From: Pleurostoma richardsiae
Lineage: Eukaryota > Ascomycota > Sordariomycetes > Calosphaeriales > Pleurostomataceae
Direction of reading: 5' to 3'
Assembly: GCA_030052745.1 (NCBI GenBank)
Contig: JANBVO010000012.1
Coordinates: 186,001 to 250,000 of the forward strand
Length of the DNA stretch: 64,000 nt
Shown: piece after piece, positions 22,345 to 34,140 of the stretch
How the letters are laid out: each line of letters starts with the position of its first letter
How positions within the stretch are numbered: position 1 is the stretch's first letter
The notes under the pieces: generated by a model
Databases searched by the model: none
What the model saw: the letters and a program-made list of their open reading frames with translations, nothing else
What the model was told of the DNA's origin: nothing
Made by a program: the position numbers and the translations under genes

Positions 22345-22756
22345 GAGACTGGAATGGGCTCTTGAGGAGAGAGAGCATGTATGGAGTAGCCGCTATGAAC
22401 AGCAGAGTATGTGTACTCACTCTACTGTGCATGAAGCTTGTGTGGGGCCAGCAAAATGCACTTTGGACGTTTGACACGCCAAACCTCAGCCCGAAGCTTC
22501 TACACTAAGGACCTACCTAGGTACCCAGCTAGGCACACAGACACAGTAATTCTCACCCAATTAGCAGCTGCAGGTACTAGCTCCGATGACGCAAACCGCT
22601 GACAGCTGACAAACCCCCGCCAATCCTCCCTCTGCGCGGGGCAAGCAGCTTGCATTTCTCGTCTGGGCCGCGACAGGATAATAATCTTATCAGATCACGC
22701 ACCTCGATCAGCAGCACAAAAGGCTTGCGCGACGCAGAGAACTGCCTCCCCCCCCA
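22345..22756. promoter_or_regulatory. shared divergent promoter of nif3 and the BolA-like gene
   Basis: This 412-bp spacer lies between start codons. Near 22512-22532 it carries an imperfect version of the CCTAGG/GGTACC palindrome seen in the utp22/ski3 spacer. No other element was recognised. Confidence 0.5.
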
Positions 22757-23166
22757 ATGGCTACGAGTGCCATATCCGAGGCCTCGCTGAAGGCGTCGAT
22801 CACCGAGCGGCTCAAGGCGGTCCATGTAGAAGTCACCGACATGTCAGGTATGCGCGCGCCCGTCCTCCTCCTTCTGGAGGACCGTCGGGGACACCCGGTC
22901 CGTGCTGAACACAATGGCGAATAACAGGCGGCTGCGGCCAGGCATTCACCACACTGATCGTGTCACCCGAGTTCGCGGGCAAGAACTCCCTCAAACGGCA
23001 CCGCCTCGTCAATGCGGCGCTCAAGGACGAGATCGCCGCCATCCACGCCTGGACGGCCAAGTGCCAGACCCCCGAGGAGTTCCAGCGGGAACTGGCCGCG
23101 ACGGGCGCGGACGGGCCCTCGATGGACGGGACGGTTGGGGGAAGGGTGGAGGGGGTAAGGCAGTGA
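22757..23166 (+). CDS. BolA-like protein (Fra2/BOLA2 type)
   Basis: Exon 1 (22757-22847) and exon 2 (22928-23166) join within a glycine codon to give about 109 aa. The BolA fold is clear: the N-terminal helix (LKASITERLKAVHVEVTDMS), then G-G-C-G-Q-A-F with the conserved Cys, V-S-P-E-F-A-G-K, and the signature RHRLVNAAL with the invariant His. BolA2/Fra2 proteins bind monothiol glutaredoxins through a bridging [2Fe-2S] cluster, using that Cys and His, and report iron status to transcription factors in the cytosol and nucleus. No mitochondrial presequence is present, so this is the Fra2-like rather than the BOLA1/BOLA3 type. The C-terminal tail after EEFQREL is Gly-rich and not conserved. Confidence 0.88.
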
Positions 23167-23596
23167 GGGGCGCAGCGGACGGGGCGATGGCTTGATTCCC
23201 GATCACGGTTCTGGTACACTCGAGAGCAAAGGGGCGCCGGGAGACGGCAGAGGCGCCTGGAATGCTTCAGCCCCCTGATAAAGAAGACTGGAGATGGGTT
23301 GAACCGGGCACGGTTTGATGAGCGGATTTATACAGTGGTGTTGGGCTGCAGTGCGCCGCCGACGCGGCAGTGTGCTGCTTAGAGAGGAGCCCAGTCGCGC
23401 AGCGGAACGAGTGCAGAGCGCGCGATAACGAGAAGTGTTGGATCCTCAGGAGTCGACAGGGCAACGAGACGTCCTATCTTCTATCGTCTATTCAGGTAGA
23501 GATGCATTTGGCCGGACGACAAGAAGGGGCGCGAGAATGTACCTGCATTACAAGCAGCTTTCGTCCTGTATATACAGAATCGGACATGTCACTGCA

Positions 23597-26157
23597 CTAC
23601 ACATTCGCGTGCTTCTCCGCCCTCACGTCCTCGCTGGCCTTCTTCCTCCGCCACGGCCACCACGGCTGCTTCTCCGACCCCACGCTCCTCCTCTCAAACG
23701 CCACCCCATCCACGACCTCCACCGACGGCCCCTTCCGGCTCAGCCGCCGGCGCTTCTTGAACCTCGCCTTGCGCGACCCGCCGCCCGCCGCCGAGTGGGC
23801 CTCCTCGGACGCGACCGCGTGCGCGTGCAGCTGCTGCAGCTGCTGCATGCGCCTCTCGCGCCGGTGCTGGGCGCGGTCGCCCCAGCCGCCGATGTACGTC
23901 TCGACGAGGACCCCGACCTTCTTGACGGCCTCCATGCCGGCCCGCGTCTGCAGGATGAGGATGAGGAGGAAGAAGGGGATGCAGACGGCGACCATGGTCA
24001 CGGGGAACCGCCAGTCCGAGGCGGAGATGGTGAACTCTGTGATGCCGAAGACGGACTTGGTCGGGGGTTAGCATGTGCTAGACCGGGGAAAGATAGGGAC
24101 AGGAAGAGAGACTCACGGTGACAAATGTCAGCGGCAGAAAGATCATCGAGACGCTGGTGAGGATCTTGATGTTGTCCCCCTGCTCGATGGCCCTCCTGCT
24201 CTCCTTCACCGAACTGCCGCTGAAGAGCTGCTCCCTCAGGCTCATGATCTCCTGCCGCACGGCCTCGTTCCGAGCGACCACGAGGCGGAGCTCCCGCACG
24301 GCCCGCTCGAGCTCGTGCCGGAGGCCCTCCATCTTCAGCAGGTAGTTGCGGCCCTCCTGCGAGCCCGGCTCCGGGTGCGGCCACAGCGTCGCGTGCCGGC
24401 CCGCCCAGAAGTCCGCGTTGAAGGTGTCGGTGTACGCGGAGATCATCGACTTGATGCCGTCGTTGACCACGCCTAGCGTGTTGTAGGCCCAGAAGTACCG
24501 CCGGCTGTAGGTGAAGTACTTGTCCTCGAACAGGAGCTTGTCTCGCAGCTTGACATCGAACATGAACTGGTTCTGCATAGAGTCGGTCAGATCGTGAATT
24601 CAGCATCCTTTTTCAGCGGCGGACTTACCGGCGGTGTGATGAGCTTGTTAATAAGATCGTTGAGCTTTATGTGCCTCTTAACGGCGTCCCTGAATTCCGC
24701 AGTCAAGCTATTGAGAAAGGCATATGGGCCGTTGTAGAACGTCTTCCTTGAGTCCTCGCTCCGCACCGAGTGTTCATCGTCCGGGAAGCACTGGATGCTG
24801 AGCAGGTGCCACGGCGCGAAGGTGTCGTAGACGGCGCCTTCCTGCACCGCGCGGCGGCGGCGACTCCGGAACTGGACGTGCTTGGCCGGTGGACCCTCGA
24901 GAGACAGGGCCAGGATGGAGCTGCACTCGGTGATATCAATGTGGTCCGCGGCCTTCTTCTCAGTTGGCCTGTGGTCATACTGCTGCCAAGGGGCCGGGGT
25001 CAGGCCCTCACCGACGACGGTGTAGTACCTGAAAACGAAGAAGAAGCTCCTCTGTCGCGTGCTGGTCGTTTCGAATGCCCGATTCATATGCGCTTTCGTC
25101 TTCCCCTGGTTCCCGCCGGGCGTAACTAAATGTTGGAATAGCTCGTCCATGTCGAAATGTTTGCTCATGGTCAAGTGGACCGCCCCAAACATCAGAGGGG
25201 ATGGCTCCTGCAGTATGCTATGAGCGGTCTATCAGCCCGTCATTCCTAACATGGGGCTGGTTCAATACGCACGTCATTCTTCCCACAGATTTGTGGTCAG
25301 TATTGACAGCCTGGGACCGAGGACGTCAGCCTCAATATCTTCCGCCAACGATGGTGAAGAAGTGGGATAATCAGGCGCACCTTGACGGTATCCCATACAG
25401 TCGAGGGATCCAGTATCACATCATCAGCGTTTCCCGTATTATCATGTTGCGCAACAGGCAATCCGTCCCTGCCGACATCATACACCTCATAGGTCGCGCT
25501 CTCATACAGTCCCTCGTCGCCGGACGCAGTATCAGGGGTCATGAAGAGGGTCTCTGCCGTCAGCTCGCTCCTCTTACGCCAGACATCCCCGAGAGCCGCT
25601 GCCGTCGCCTCCGGGACGTCATCGTCGTCCAAGCTCTTGAGGTGCTCCACCAGCTGGTGGTCCGTGAAGGAGTACGAGGACAACAAGCCCTGCGCCGACG
25701 AGGCCTTGTCCTCCGGGACAGGTGCCGACAGCTGCGGCGGCAGAAGGGGCATGAAGGGGAAGCCGTCTTCGTCGGCGTCAGACTCTTCGTCGTCGTCGTA
25801 GAGATCCTCGCTCACGACACGAGAGGCTCGCGCCGCGTCGTCCACCATGCCGGCCTCGTTCGTCAGCCGCCTGACCCGCTTGGGCATGGGTAGGATGTGC
25901 AGCGAGCCACTATCGCTAGCGAAGGTCGGCCGCGAGACGGGCCCGGTGGATGGCGGCGAGGACGCTCTGATGAGGGGAGACCCGGACAAGCCGTCGCTGC
26001 TGCTCCCTCTTTCCATTCGTGCGCTTCCGGAAGCGACACTCGCATTGGTGGTCTGGTGCAGCGCCTCCTGCAGGGACCGAAGGCTCTTGAGGTACTGCTC
26101 GTGATGATGTTCCATTGCACGGAGCAATTCCTCGGGGCTACGGTGCCTTGAGGCCAT
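23597..26157 (-). CDS. CorA-fold membrane protein with altered GMN motif
   Basis: Four exons (26157-25381, 25207-24629, 24572-24117 and 24055-23597), all phase 0, give about 756 aa. The N-terminal third is hydrophilic and disordered (ESDADEDGFPFMPLL). The middle has aromatic and charged stretches, then a long amphipathic helix region (MEGLRHELERAVRELRLVVA) typical of the CorA stalk. Two hydrophobic segments follow near the C-terminus: ILTSVSMIFLPLTFVT (about residues 588-604) and FPVTMVAVCIPFFLLILILQ (about 621-640). The loop between them reads S-V-F-G-I-T-E-F where magnesium channels have Y/F-G-M-N. The C-terminal 110 residues are basic and cytosolic-looking. Fungi have several CorA-like families lacking GMN with unknown substrate, so magnesium transport should not be assumed. 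It is convergent with the BolA-like gene. Confidence 0.8.
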
Positions 26158-28173
26158 TGCGAAGACTTATGACGAGCGGAGACTGAAGGAAGTGCTCCTC
26201 ACGAGAACAGCGACGGCAGGGCTTGGGCATCAGGAATAAGCAGCAAGAAAGAGCAAGAGGAGCGAAAAGAAGGAAAAAATGTCAGATTTCTGGACGGGGA
26301 GCCAGGAGGATCACAAGGGCTTTATCCCCCTCCCCTGCTACCCACAATCCGACATTAGCCCACCGTAGCCTTGCTGCAACTTGCGGTGTCATTCTGACAA
26401 GATGTTGGGCTCAGCCGCAGTGCCTCGGTGGACGCGGGATGATGTCCCGGCCGAGTTGAGGCTCCGTCTGCACGTCCTTTACCGACGTCAAGCAAGCGCG
26501 GTTCACATGAGCGCTTTCTCGAGGCAGAAGCACGGCGTCACCGTCCGCTTCACTCCGTCGGAGTCGCATTCCTGCCCAACCACCTCGCGCCGGTGCAGGT
26601 GCAGTTACGGAAGGGAGCCAGCCAGCAGTGCCAAGGTGAGGGGTTCGGCGATCAAGCGGGCCACACAGGCAGAAGGCTGCAACAGGGCGAGCGAGAACGG
26701 CTCTCGGCGCCGGCGGCTTGCGACGGGAGAGAGTGCTTCGTGTTGCTTACCCGTCCCTAGTTACGGGTTAGCCTGCTTCTAGCGCTCCTTCGAGATGAAC
26801 GTGGGTGTTGTTGCTATTCGCACTATGCCTCCATCTATCCGCACCGTATCAAGGAGCCTCTATATTACCCAAACCTTCACCGAGGACTTTCTTGGCAACT
26901 CACCGACCTGCCTGACCTCACCTGAGCTCCGTATGTCGACAAGGGCGTCTTAGCAGATTTGCTGAGGACAAGGACGAAGCTTACTGTCGAGCTCGAGGCG
27001 TTGGACCCATAAATAGGCGGCCTTAATCTGGCGGCTTGCTTGTCCTCGATGGCCTAGCCCAACACCCGGCCCCCCTGTGGGTGGGTGAGGTTCCCAAGGC
27101 ACTATCCCACGCCCTTTCCCACGCCTGGTCAATGAGTTTGCTGCGGTGATGGTGATAGACTTGCTGCAGCCACTAGACTAAGAGGGTTGTACAGAGGTCC
27201 CTACCAAAAAAAATATGTATTTCCGCTCACAGAGGGTCATTGCTATAGGGCCTCCTCCCCAGGGAGATTTCGAGGCCCTGTACGCCGTAGCTTAGTATGT
27301 GCCGTGGGACTTTTCGTCCAACCTCCTTGAAAAGATGGTGCGAATAAATGTGGTATAGTAGACCGTGTTTACTATTACACTATTTGTTCTGATTCTCAGA
27401 AGCGGTCCGACAGTTCTTTTGGTAGGGTTCTCCGTACAGTCATCTGGGTAACATTGACGAATTGCAGCGGTCCACGCCTAACATACTGGGTTGTTTGCAA
27501 GCGGATCAGGCCAAATGTCCGAGTGTACGTGAATTTACCATTACCACTTCGTCGTCTTACCTGACTCATAGTCTCCATGAACTTCTCGAGCGGCTCCTCA
27601 TCAGCCCGTGTCCCTCGGTTTGCCACTGGTCTTCATCCAGCGCCTTGAGCGCTGTCGTTTTAACGTCTGCATCGGGACTACTACCACCATCTAATCCCAT
27701 CTTGACTCGAGAAGCCCAGTCAAGCACGGCTTGAGCTATGCCGTGATGGCACTAACCGAGATCCAAGGCAACTTGGACGCAGACTAGGCGCGATTCCGGA
27801 AGGATATAGGGTTGAGGCTACTTAGCTGGGTGACTCCTTAAGATACCTTACCTTACCTTAGCTGAAGTCCTCTGGGAGTACCCCCTGAGGATGATATCAG
27901 GGTCATAACAGACTATCTGGACCTCTTCTTGATGTATCTCACAGTCACGTGTGCATCTAGATACGAAAGGCAACGTGTTGAATCTGAAGCTAAATACCAA
28001 CGAACTCGGTGTGCTGCGAAGAAACGACTACCTGAATAGTACCACCTCGACCGCATCCGTAGCCCGTCCAAAGTCATTAAAGGCATCCCGATCGAATTCT
28101 CTCACTTCTAGCACCATTCCAGACGGTCATGGAGCCTGCAATCAACGGAAACCAGAGACGAGCCACGTCATCG
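26158..28173. other. gene-poor 2-kb stretch, one weak coding trace
   Basis: No gene can be supported with confidence. A minus-strand trace at about 27380-27700 carries EEPLEKFMETMSQ followed at once by a good donor (CAG|GTAAGA), but I could not build a model. There is a CCTTA tandem at 27844-27860 and a short A-run at 27207-27214. The right-hand end is the 3' flank of the Argonaute gene. Confidence 0.45.
27844..27860. repeat. short tandem CCTTA array
   Basis: The sequence is TACCTTACCTTACCTTA, a 5-bp unit about three times. It is a simple repeat with no apparent gene association. Confidence 0.7.
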
Positions 28174-31100
28174 TTAGATATACCACATGGTATACTTGAT
28201 GAAGTCCATGTTGGCGACATGTGCGACGTTGGGCAAGCCCATCTCCAGGAGAGGCTTAGACTCGGCGCCGCGAGCCATGGAGGTCCGAGTAATCTCATCG
28301 TCGTGCTTGGCCAGCATCAGACGACCCTGCATGTGGTGCCAGGCCGGATCATGCTCCGAGACGGGAACATCCTCGTGGGCACGCGCTCGAGCACTAGCCA
28401 AGTGCGCGTAGTAGACTGCAGGATGCAAAGAGACGGGAGTCGTCGATCGCTGGTACTGATAGCACTGCTGGTAAATTATACGCTGCAGATCATCAGGCTT
28501 CCAGCCAACCTCATCCAAGATCACGGTATAGTGGACCGGACGCGCTGTACCCTGGAGGGCGACGTGCGAGCACAGATAGAAATCGTAATGGAACGGATGG
28601 GTGACTTCACGCTCGACGATAGTGCCAGGAAGAGGATTTCCGTTGCGGTCGCCGTCACCGTGCTTGGGGAAGAAGCGGATATGGTGACGCTTCGTAGCGA
28701 CAATGACGGTGATCTTTGGATCATTCTTGCCGACAGTCTTGAGGATGCGCCGAATTTCCTCAATCTCGTACTCCAGAACGTGGGCAAACTGACCCTCGGA
28801 AACTCCGTCGCGTAGATAGAAGACGTTCTGAGGAGCGCAGCCGAACTTCTTGCACCAGCGGTTGACGTAGTCGGGGAGAACGGAACGAATGTTGCTGGGG
28901 GTGAGCACCTCGACGCGGAATCCGTTGGTCTGACAAGCCGCAGCGTAGGTGGCTGCATCCCGATCCATAGATATGGAAATAGCGGCCATAGAGGCAGTAG
29001 GGATACCTGGGGTTCCATGAGACACGTCCACACCAATCATCATGGTCGGCACGGTGAAGAAGGGGCTCGGGCCTTTTCCGCCGGGAATGCGAGAATTCTG
29101 ACCACCGAGCTTGGTGTTCACCTTCATGGCGACATTGGAGCAGTACTGCGGCTGGCACTTCTGGACATGCATGACGTTGAGCATCTGCGACAGGACGGCC
29201 AACCGGCAGTCCATGCTGCGCTTGAGGCGCTCGTAGGTAATGGCGGTTCTGTCCGGCAAAACGAAGAACACCATGTCTGGAGGAGCCTTGAAGTGATTGC
29301 CGCAGTCGTTGTACATCTCCCCCAGGCTGTCTGCGAGGTTTTTGTTCATTGACACGCCATAGATGCGCGGCTGCGTCTTGACTTGACCACCGTGGCCCTT
29401 GTAGATATCCGCGAATTTCTTTGCGAAATTCATGGCCGTCTGCGTATCGCAGCACTTGTTGATGATCACAAACGCCCAGGCAGCGAGAGGTCGTGCGAAG
29501 GACAAGAAGCGGATTCCACGAAGATCCCAGCGGCCCGACAACTTCGGATCAACGGTCTTGTTGCCGTACTGCACATGAGGGTTCGGAAGAAGGCGCGCGC
29601 TGACCTGCTGCATCCTGCCATCAACCTTGAGACCGAACTCCCGAAGGATCGGGTCCTCCTGCCACTTGAGGGCACCGACGTTGTCCATGATAGCCCGTGA
29701 GCGTTGAGGAGGGCGAGTCACGGCAAACTTGATCATCTTTGCTGTCTAGAGGTAGTCAGCACTCTTGCCCTAAGTGTGAGGGGGGAAGGTGCATACCTGG
29801 CTCGGGTCGAGCTTGAAGTTGTACCTCTGCATGTCTTCGACAATGCAGATCTCCATTGGGTAGAAGCCAGCGCGAGTAGTCTCGATGAGCGGGAGACGCG
29901 GATGAGCCAAGTAGATGTTGTACTTCTTGAGGAAGTAATCCTTGACGCAGATTTGCTTTCCATCCAGCTCGAACCTGACGTTGTTGGCATTGGCGCCCTC
30001 GGGACCATACTTGTCGAGATCCCAGACAAATCGAAGGACCTGGTACGTCTTCGTATCCGACACCTTGCCGCGATGCTTGACGCTGAAGCGGATTTTATGA
30101 AGCCTCCGCAGGAGCTTGAAGCCCTCAGACATGCCCCAGAATCGCTTATCTGAGTTGCGAACCTCCTCGTACTCGACAGGCTTCATGAGGTCGGCGATCT
30201 CCTGAAAGCTGCCTATAATTGAAGATTGGTAAGCCAAATGACGTGGACATAGGAAGGGGTCGGAAGAACCACTTACACATCGCCCAGTCCTTTTTATGTC
30301 CAAGGACCAACCAGCGGAAAAGGTCGATGAAGAGACCACCCTTCCAGAAAGTCGTATTGGCAACGTCGACGTTGATGCCGAGACCCATGGCCCTTGAGTT
30401 GATGGACTACGCAAGTGGTTAGCAAGGAGTCTCTGCCGGCGCGGAAGTTTTCACCTACCTCTGATAGTCGCAGCGAAGCATGAATGCCCTTGATGGCATG
30501 GATCAGGTTCATTTGCAACTCCTCATGAGGGGCACTGGGATCATAAAAGTTTCGCTTGATTGCAATAAACTTCTGACTCGGCCAGTGACGGATAGCATGA
30601 TCCAAGAAGTCTAGGCAACGTTAGGAATACAGGAGAGGTCGATAGGGAGATATCGCTGCACTTACTCATGCACTCCAGGACGGAAGTGTCCCAATCCATC
30701 TTGCCTTCAAGATACGCTCTCAAAGCGCCAAGTCGGATGGTACCAGTTGGTCTCACAATGACGTAGAACGTATTATCCGTTCTACCCTTGGGGCGGTTTC
30801 TCTCCCGGTCCATGTCAACCTCAATGCGCAGAGCCTGCTCCTTGAGCTTGTTGCGGGACCAGGCCAGCTTTCGGCCATCATGCAACCAGGAATACTCGTA
30901 GGAACGAAGTCGGGTCTGGACAGCGCCCGTGTTCCAGACAGTCTTGTAGAAGAAGGCCTTGTTCGGCTCAGGGGTGATAGTGACCTGCGCGGACTGTTAG
31001 AGGTGCTGGCAGGAGTAGGGAAAGTATATTGACTCACATCGTACTGATAGACGTCGAAGTTCGGCATCTGGACGATTCTGAACTGGTTTACTTGAAGCTG

Positions 31101-31490
31101 GAGCGGCTTTCCAGCACCACCAAAACCCGGGCGACGGGCGAAGGGAGTATGCTGCTCCTTCTTCAGGAACGCCTCAGGAGGAAGATCGATACGAGTCGGC
31201 AGACCCTCAGGAGGACGCAGAGGGTCGCGAGCAGAATCGTAGCCGAGTCCGGCACGGAATGGAGAAGGGCCCTGCTGTCCACCGGACGGGCCGCTCGCAG
31301 ACGTAGATCCGGCCCGAGAACGACCCTGAGGATCACCGCCCGGGGAACCTCCCTGCTGTGAGCCGTGGCCTGAGCGAGCGCCCTCGGAACGGCCGCCCTG
31401 GGAGCGAGCACCCGGGGATCCATGGGAACGGGTGTCCGACGGACCGTCCATGTTCATATTGGGAACCTGAAGGAATCGATTACCCGACAT
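28174..31490 (-). CDS. Argonaute protein (QDE-2/SMS-2 class)
   Basis: Six coding exons (31490-31038, 30984-30666, 30610-30459, 30406-30277, 30212-29797 and 29745-28174) splice in frame to about 1013 aa. The first 75 residues are rich in Gly, Arg, Ser and Gln (SQGGRSEGARSGHGSQQGG), as in other fungal Argonautes. The N and L1 domains follow, then PAZ (about residues 300-430) and MID/PIWI. The PIWI slicer tetrad appears complete: Asp near 729 (GVDVSHGTPG), the glutamate finger in RVEVLTP near 768, Asp near 802 (YLRDGVSEGQF) and His near 895 (ARPVHYTVI). The protein should bind small RNAs and cut complementary RNA in the cytoplasm. Whether it is the quelling (QDE-2) or meiotic silencing (SMS-2) paralogue cannot be told without a tree. 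The leader holds a spliced intron and tandem repeats. Confidence 0.93.
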
Positions 31491-31511
31491 GATGACGTAT
31501 TTGGGAGTTGG

Positions 31512-31679
31512 CTAAAGAGTAAAACCGTTAGTATGACTCTATTAAGATGGCGGATCTAGCTGAAAGTTTGGGCAAGTGACAATCAGTTCTATTATCAGAG
31601 TGAATGGAAACATAATTGCGTGAGTCTTGTGGATGGGGCTGCGATATTTCAGGGGAGAAAAAACAGAGTGCTGACCTAC
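31512..31679 (-). other. 5' UTR intron of the Argonaute gene
   Basis: Read on the minus strand, a donor (TATCAAG|GTAGGT) and an acceptor preceded by ATACTAACGG and a T-rich tract (TTTTACTCTTTAG) bound a 168-bp intron. The acceptor lies 21 bp before the start codon. Branch point, tract and both ends fit the fungal consensus. Confidence 0.65.
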
Positions 31680-32310
31680 CTTGATACGGTGGGAACTGTG
31701 CGGTGCGATGAGACCGTTGACGAAGGTAGATGGCTGGAGGTGAACTGGTCAGTTCGGTACTGAAGAAGACTACTGAAGAAGACGGCGGTCTTAGAAGAAC
31801 AATGGATGATGGAGAGAGGAGCCGGTGAGTAACGGACGATGTGGGAGAAAATGTAGGAACTGTGTATCAGTCACTTACTAGAGTAGAGTTGAACCTTTCG
31901 AGTCCCGAAAGAAGAAGGTTGTGTTTCTGGAATGGAGAGTCAGTAGATAGAAGCAAAACAGGAAGGAGATAATCCAAAGCTGGAAGGACACCAGATCAGC
32001 GGCTGGAGGATGACTACCTAGCGGGGGCAGACCGCGAGGGAGTCGCGATGGGATCGCTGTGATGCCGTGGGTAAGGTGAAGGAATTGTGAGGCCCGAAGT
32101 TGAAGGAAAGCGGTGAAGCTGGGATGTGTTTATGGGCTAGAGTGCTTTTTATAATCTTTGATGTTTGGGGAAGAAGGAAAGCCTAGTGGATTGCTTGGGG
32201 AAGTGTTGAAATATGGAATGGGTAAGTTTGTACATACCTGAGATGGAATCGAGTTTGGCAGTGACGGTACGAAGGTGGAGGCTAGAAGAAAAAGGAGTGT
32301 TGCGTTGATG

Positions 32311-32394
32311 GAGAGGTGCTTTCGTAGAGAGGTACTTTGGTTGGTAGAGAGGTGCTTTGGTGGAGAGATGCTTTGGTAGAAAGGTGCTTTGGTG
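32311..32394. repeat. imperfect tandem repeat, about 16 bp x 5
   Basis: The consensus is GAGAGGTGCTTTGGTR, with starts at 32311, 32327, 32347, 32363 and 32379; the second unit carries a 4-bp insertion. It lies about 0.8-0.9 kb upstream of the Argonaute start, in leader or promoter DNA. Confidence 0.75.
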
Positions 32395-32576
32395 TGGAAG
32401 TAGGGAAGAGAGAAAATTGGTAAGTTGAGGTCGGGGAGTTGAGGCTGGTATCAGAAGAGATTGGGGCGGAAGGGACGAGGTGAGAGAAGGTACGGTGAGG
32501 TGAGAAGGAAGGCACGATGCGAGGGAAGGAACGACTCTCGTCCCTATTTCCCCTTTGGCTAACAGCGGCAACGCTA

Positions 32577-32604
32577 GGAGGCAGGAGGCAGGAGGCAGGA
32601 GGCA
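32577..32604. repeat. 7-bp tandem repeat GGAGGCA x 4
   Basis: Four nearly perfect copies of a purine-rich 7-mer lie upstream of the Argonaute leader repeats. Confidence 0.8.
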
Positions 32605-34140
32605 GATCGAGGTAAGGTAGGTACGCACGTGATGCGAACGCAACAAGGTCAAGCGAGGTACCAGCTAGGAGTTGTTCGGCTGAAGCAGGGCACGCACGGC
32701 AGTGAAAAGCCTTCAGGAGGAAGGACAATGGGCCTGACAAGGCAACGCCGAGCAACCCCAGAAGGAAAGAAGCACGAACCGGCGATGGCTACTGGTCTCC
32801 TCTCTTCGTGACTCCACTGTTGCAGAAACGGACAAGCTATTCGAGGTACCGGATGGGGGATTCTGTATCCTGTTAGAGATGAAGCTGGAATTAGACCGCT
32901 AACAATCGAGCAACCACTTATGAACAGTGCAGTGGACGCTCCAAGACACAAAACCGCTCATAGCTCACCTAGGACGATACAGGAGCCCTAATCGGGACAA
33001 CAGGATGACCCTCTGATACCACTTGATTCAGGCCGCAGCTACCTTCTTAGCCTCATCGAGCTATGTCCCGTATAACAAGCACGCATATCAGCGGCAGGCA
33101 TAGCATGACGTACTGTGTTAGCTACGCATCCTTGCCGATCGAAGCATGCCGCACCGAACAGCTTCGCCGAGAGACTCGCCACTTGCGGGTTGGTATATTC
33201 GTATGCCTAAGAGATCCAGTAGCAAGCTGTGCATGCCGCACCTTGTAAGACAAGCAGAAACCGCAAAAACAATACCACAACAGAGAGTTTCGTAAATCTG
33301 AAGCATTTGACGTGGGAATGGTAAACATGGGACAAGCCCTCACGTGTACTGACTGTCATTCTGGTGACGTTTGGGGCATATTTGTTAAAATCAGGGGTTC
33401 AAGGGGTTGTTCGCACCGGCTGGATCACAAGGTACTACGCAGGTCTGCTTCAGGTTGCTTGCTAGTGGAAACAGCAGGCCGGCGAAGGAATCTCATGTTC
33501 GGAAAATAAAGCAACTGCGTTGGGCCATGCGATCTGAGCAAGGAATAGAGGGCCTCTTAGTGACAGGTCTTCCTTAACGAAAACCGAGAGAGAGATAGGC
33601 TCTGACAAGTCAAGAAATCTCACGTTCACTTAAAGACAGCATGTATTGCGCAGATATCCATCCATTCCTCCTATTGCGTTCACGTGGTAACTGTAAGACC
33701 TAGACTTCGCCGGGTAATCTCGTTGAAGCCAGAAACCTATCCCCGATTCTAGCCAATATCGAGAGTGGGTGAGCAAGAGATGGGAATGTAACCTCTCTTA
33801 TCCACTAGAGAATCCCAAATCGTCAAGTGCCGTCCCTCATGCCGTTTTAGAGCCGCCGAAACGCCAGTAGAGGCGGAAAAAGCAATGCTGCCGATGTGAT
33901 GATGCTAATTATACAGGAAGTGTAAGATGGACGGCGGGCTGAAGTACTCTGACAATCACTAATCTCTCCGATGCAGGACAAGTCGAGCTGGAATAGACGG
34001 CGCTGTTCCTGCTGTGTCACGCCCAGGTTAGAGGGGACGAGTGTGCCTTGCCACCCAGATGGCGAACTGAGAATCGAGAGTCCGCGAAGGCTGTCCTCTG
34101 CATACTGTCGATGTCCCAACTGCAAAGAGCAGAGTGTAGT

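Larger units (their letters stand above)
31491..34140. other. Argonaute leader/promoter and rna14 3' flank
   Basis: Beyond the 5' UTR intron and the two tandem repeats listed separately, this 2.6 kb holds no recognisable gene. 32.0-32.6 kb is purine-rich on the plus strand, so pyrimidine-rich in the Argonaute direction, as expected of a long fungal leader. A GGTTCAAGG word near 33397 has no tRNA arms around it. Confidence 0.5.

Noticed and set aside
23435-24121. 228- and 233-codon plus-strand frames near the CorA-like gene
   Set aside because: Antisense to exon 4, whose membrane helix and splice junction are consistent; composition is shadow-like.
26381-26782. 133-codon plus-strand frame as a gene
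   Set aside because: Arg/Ser/Cys-rich composition with no leader, no domain and no splice context.
28129-28815. 228-codon plus-strand frame across the PIWI region
   Set aside because: Antisense to strongly conserved Argonaute sequence; no independent start context or domain.
33390-33412. T-loop-like GGTTCAAGG word as a tRNA
   Set aside because: No acceptor stem, D-arm or anticodon arm can be paired around it.
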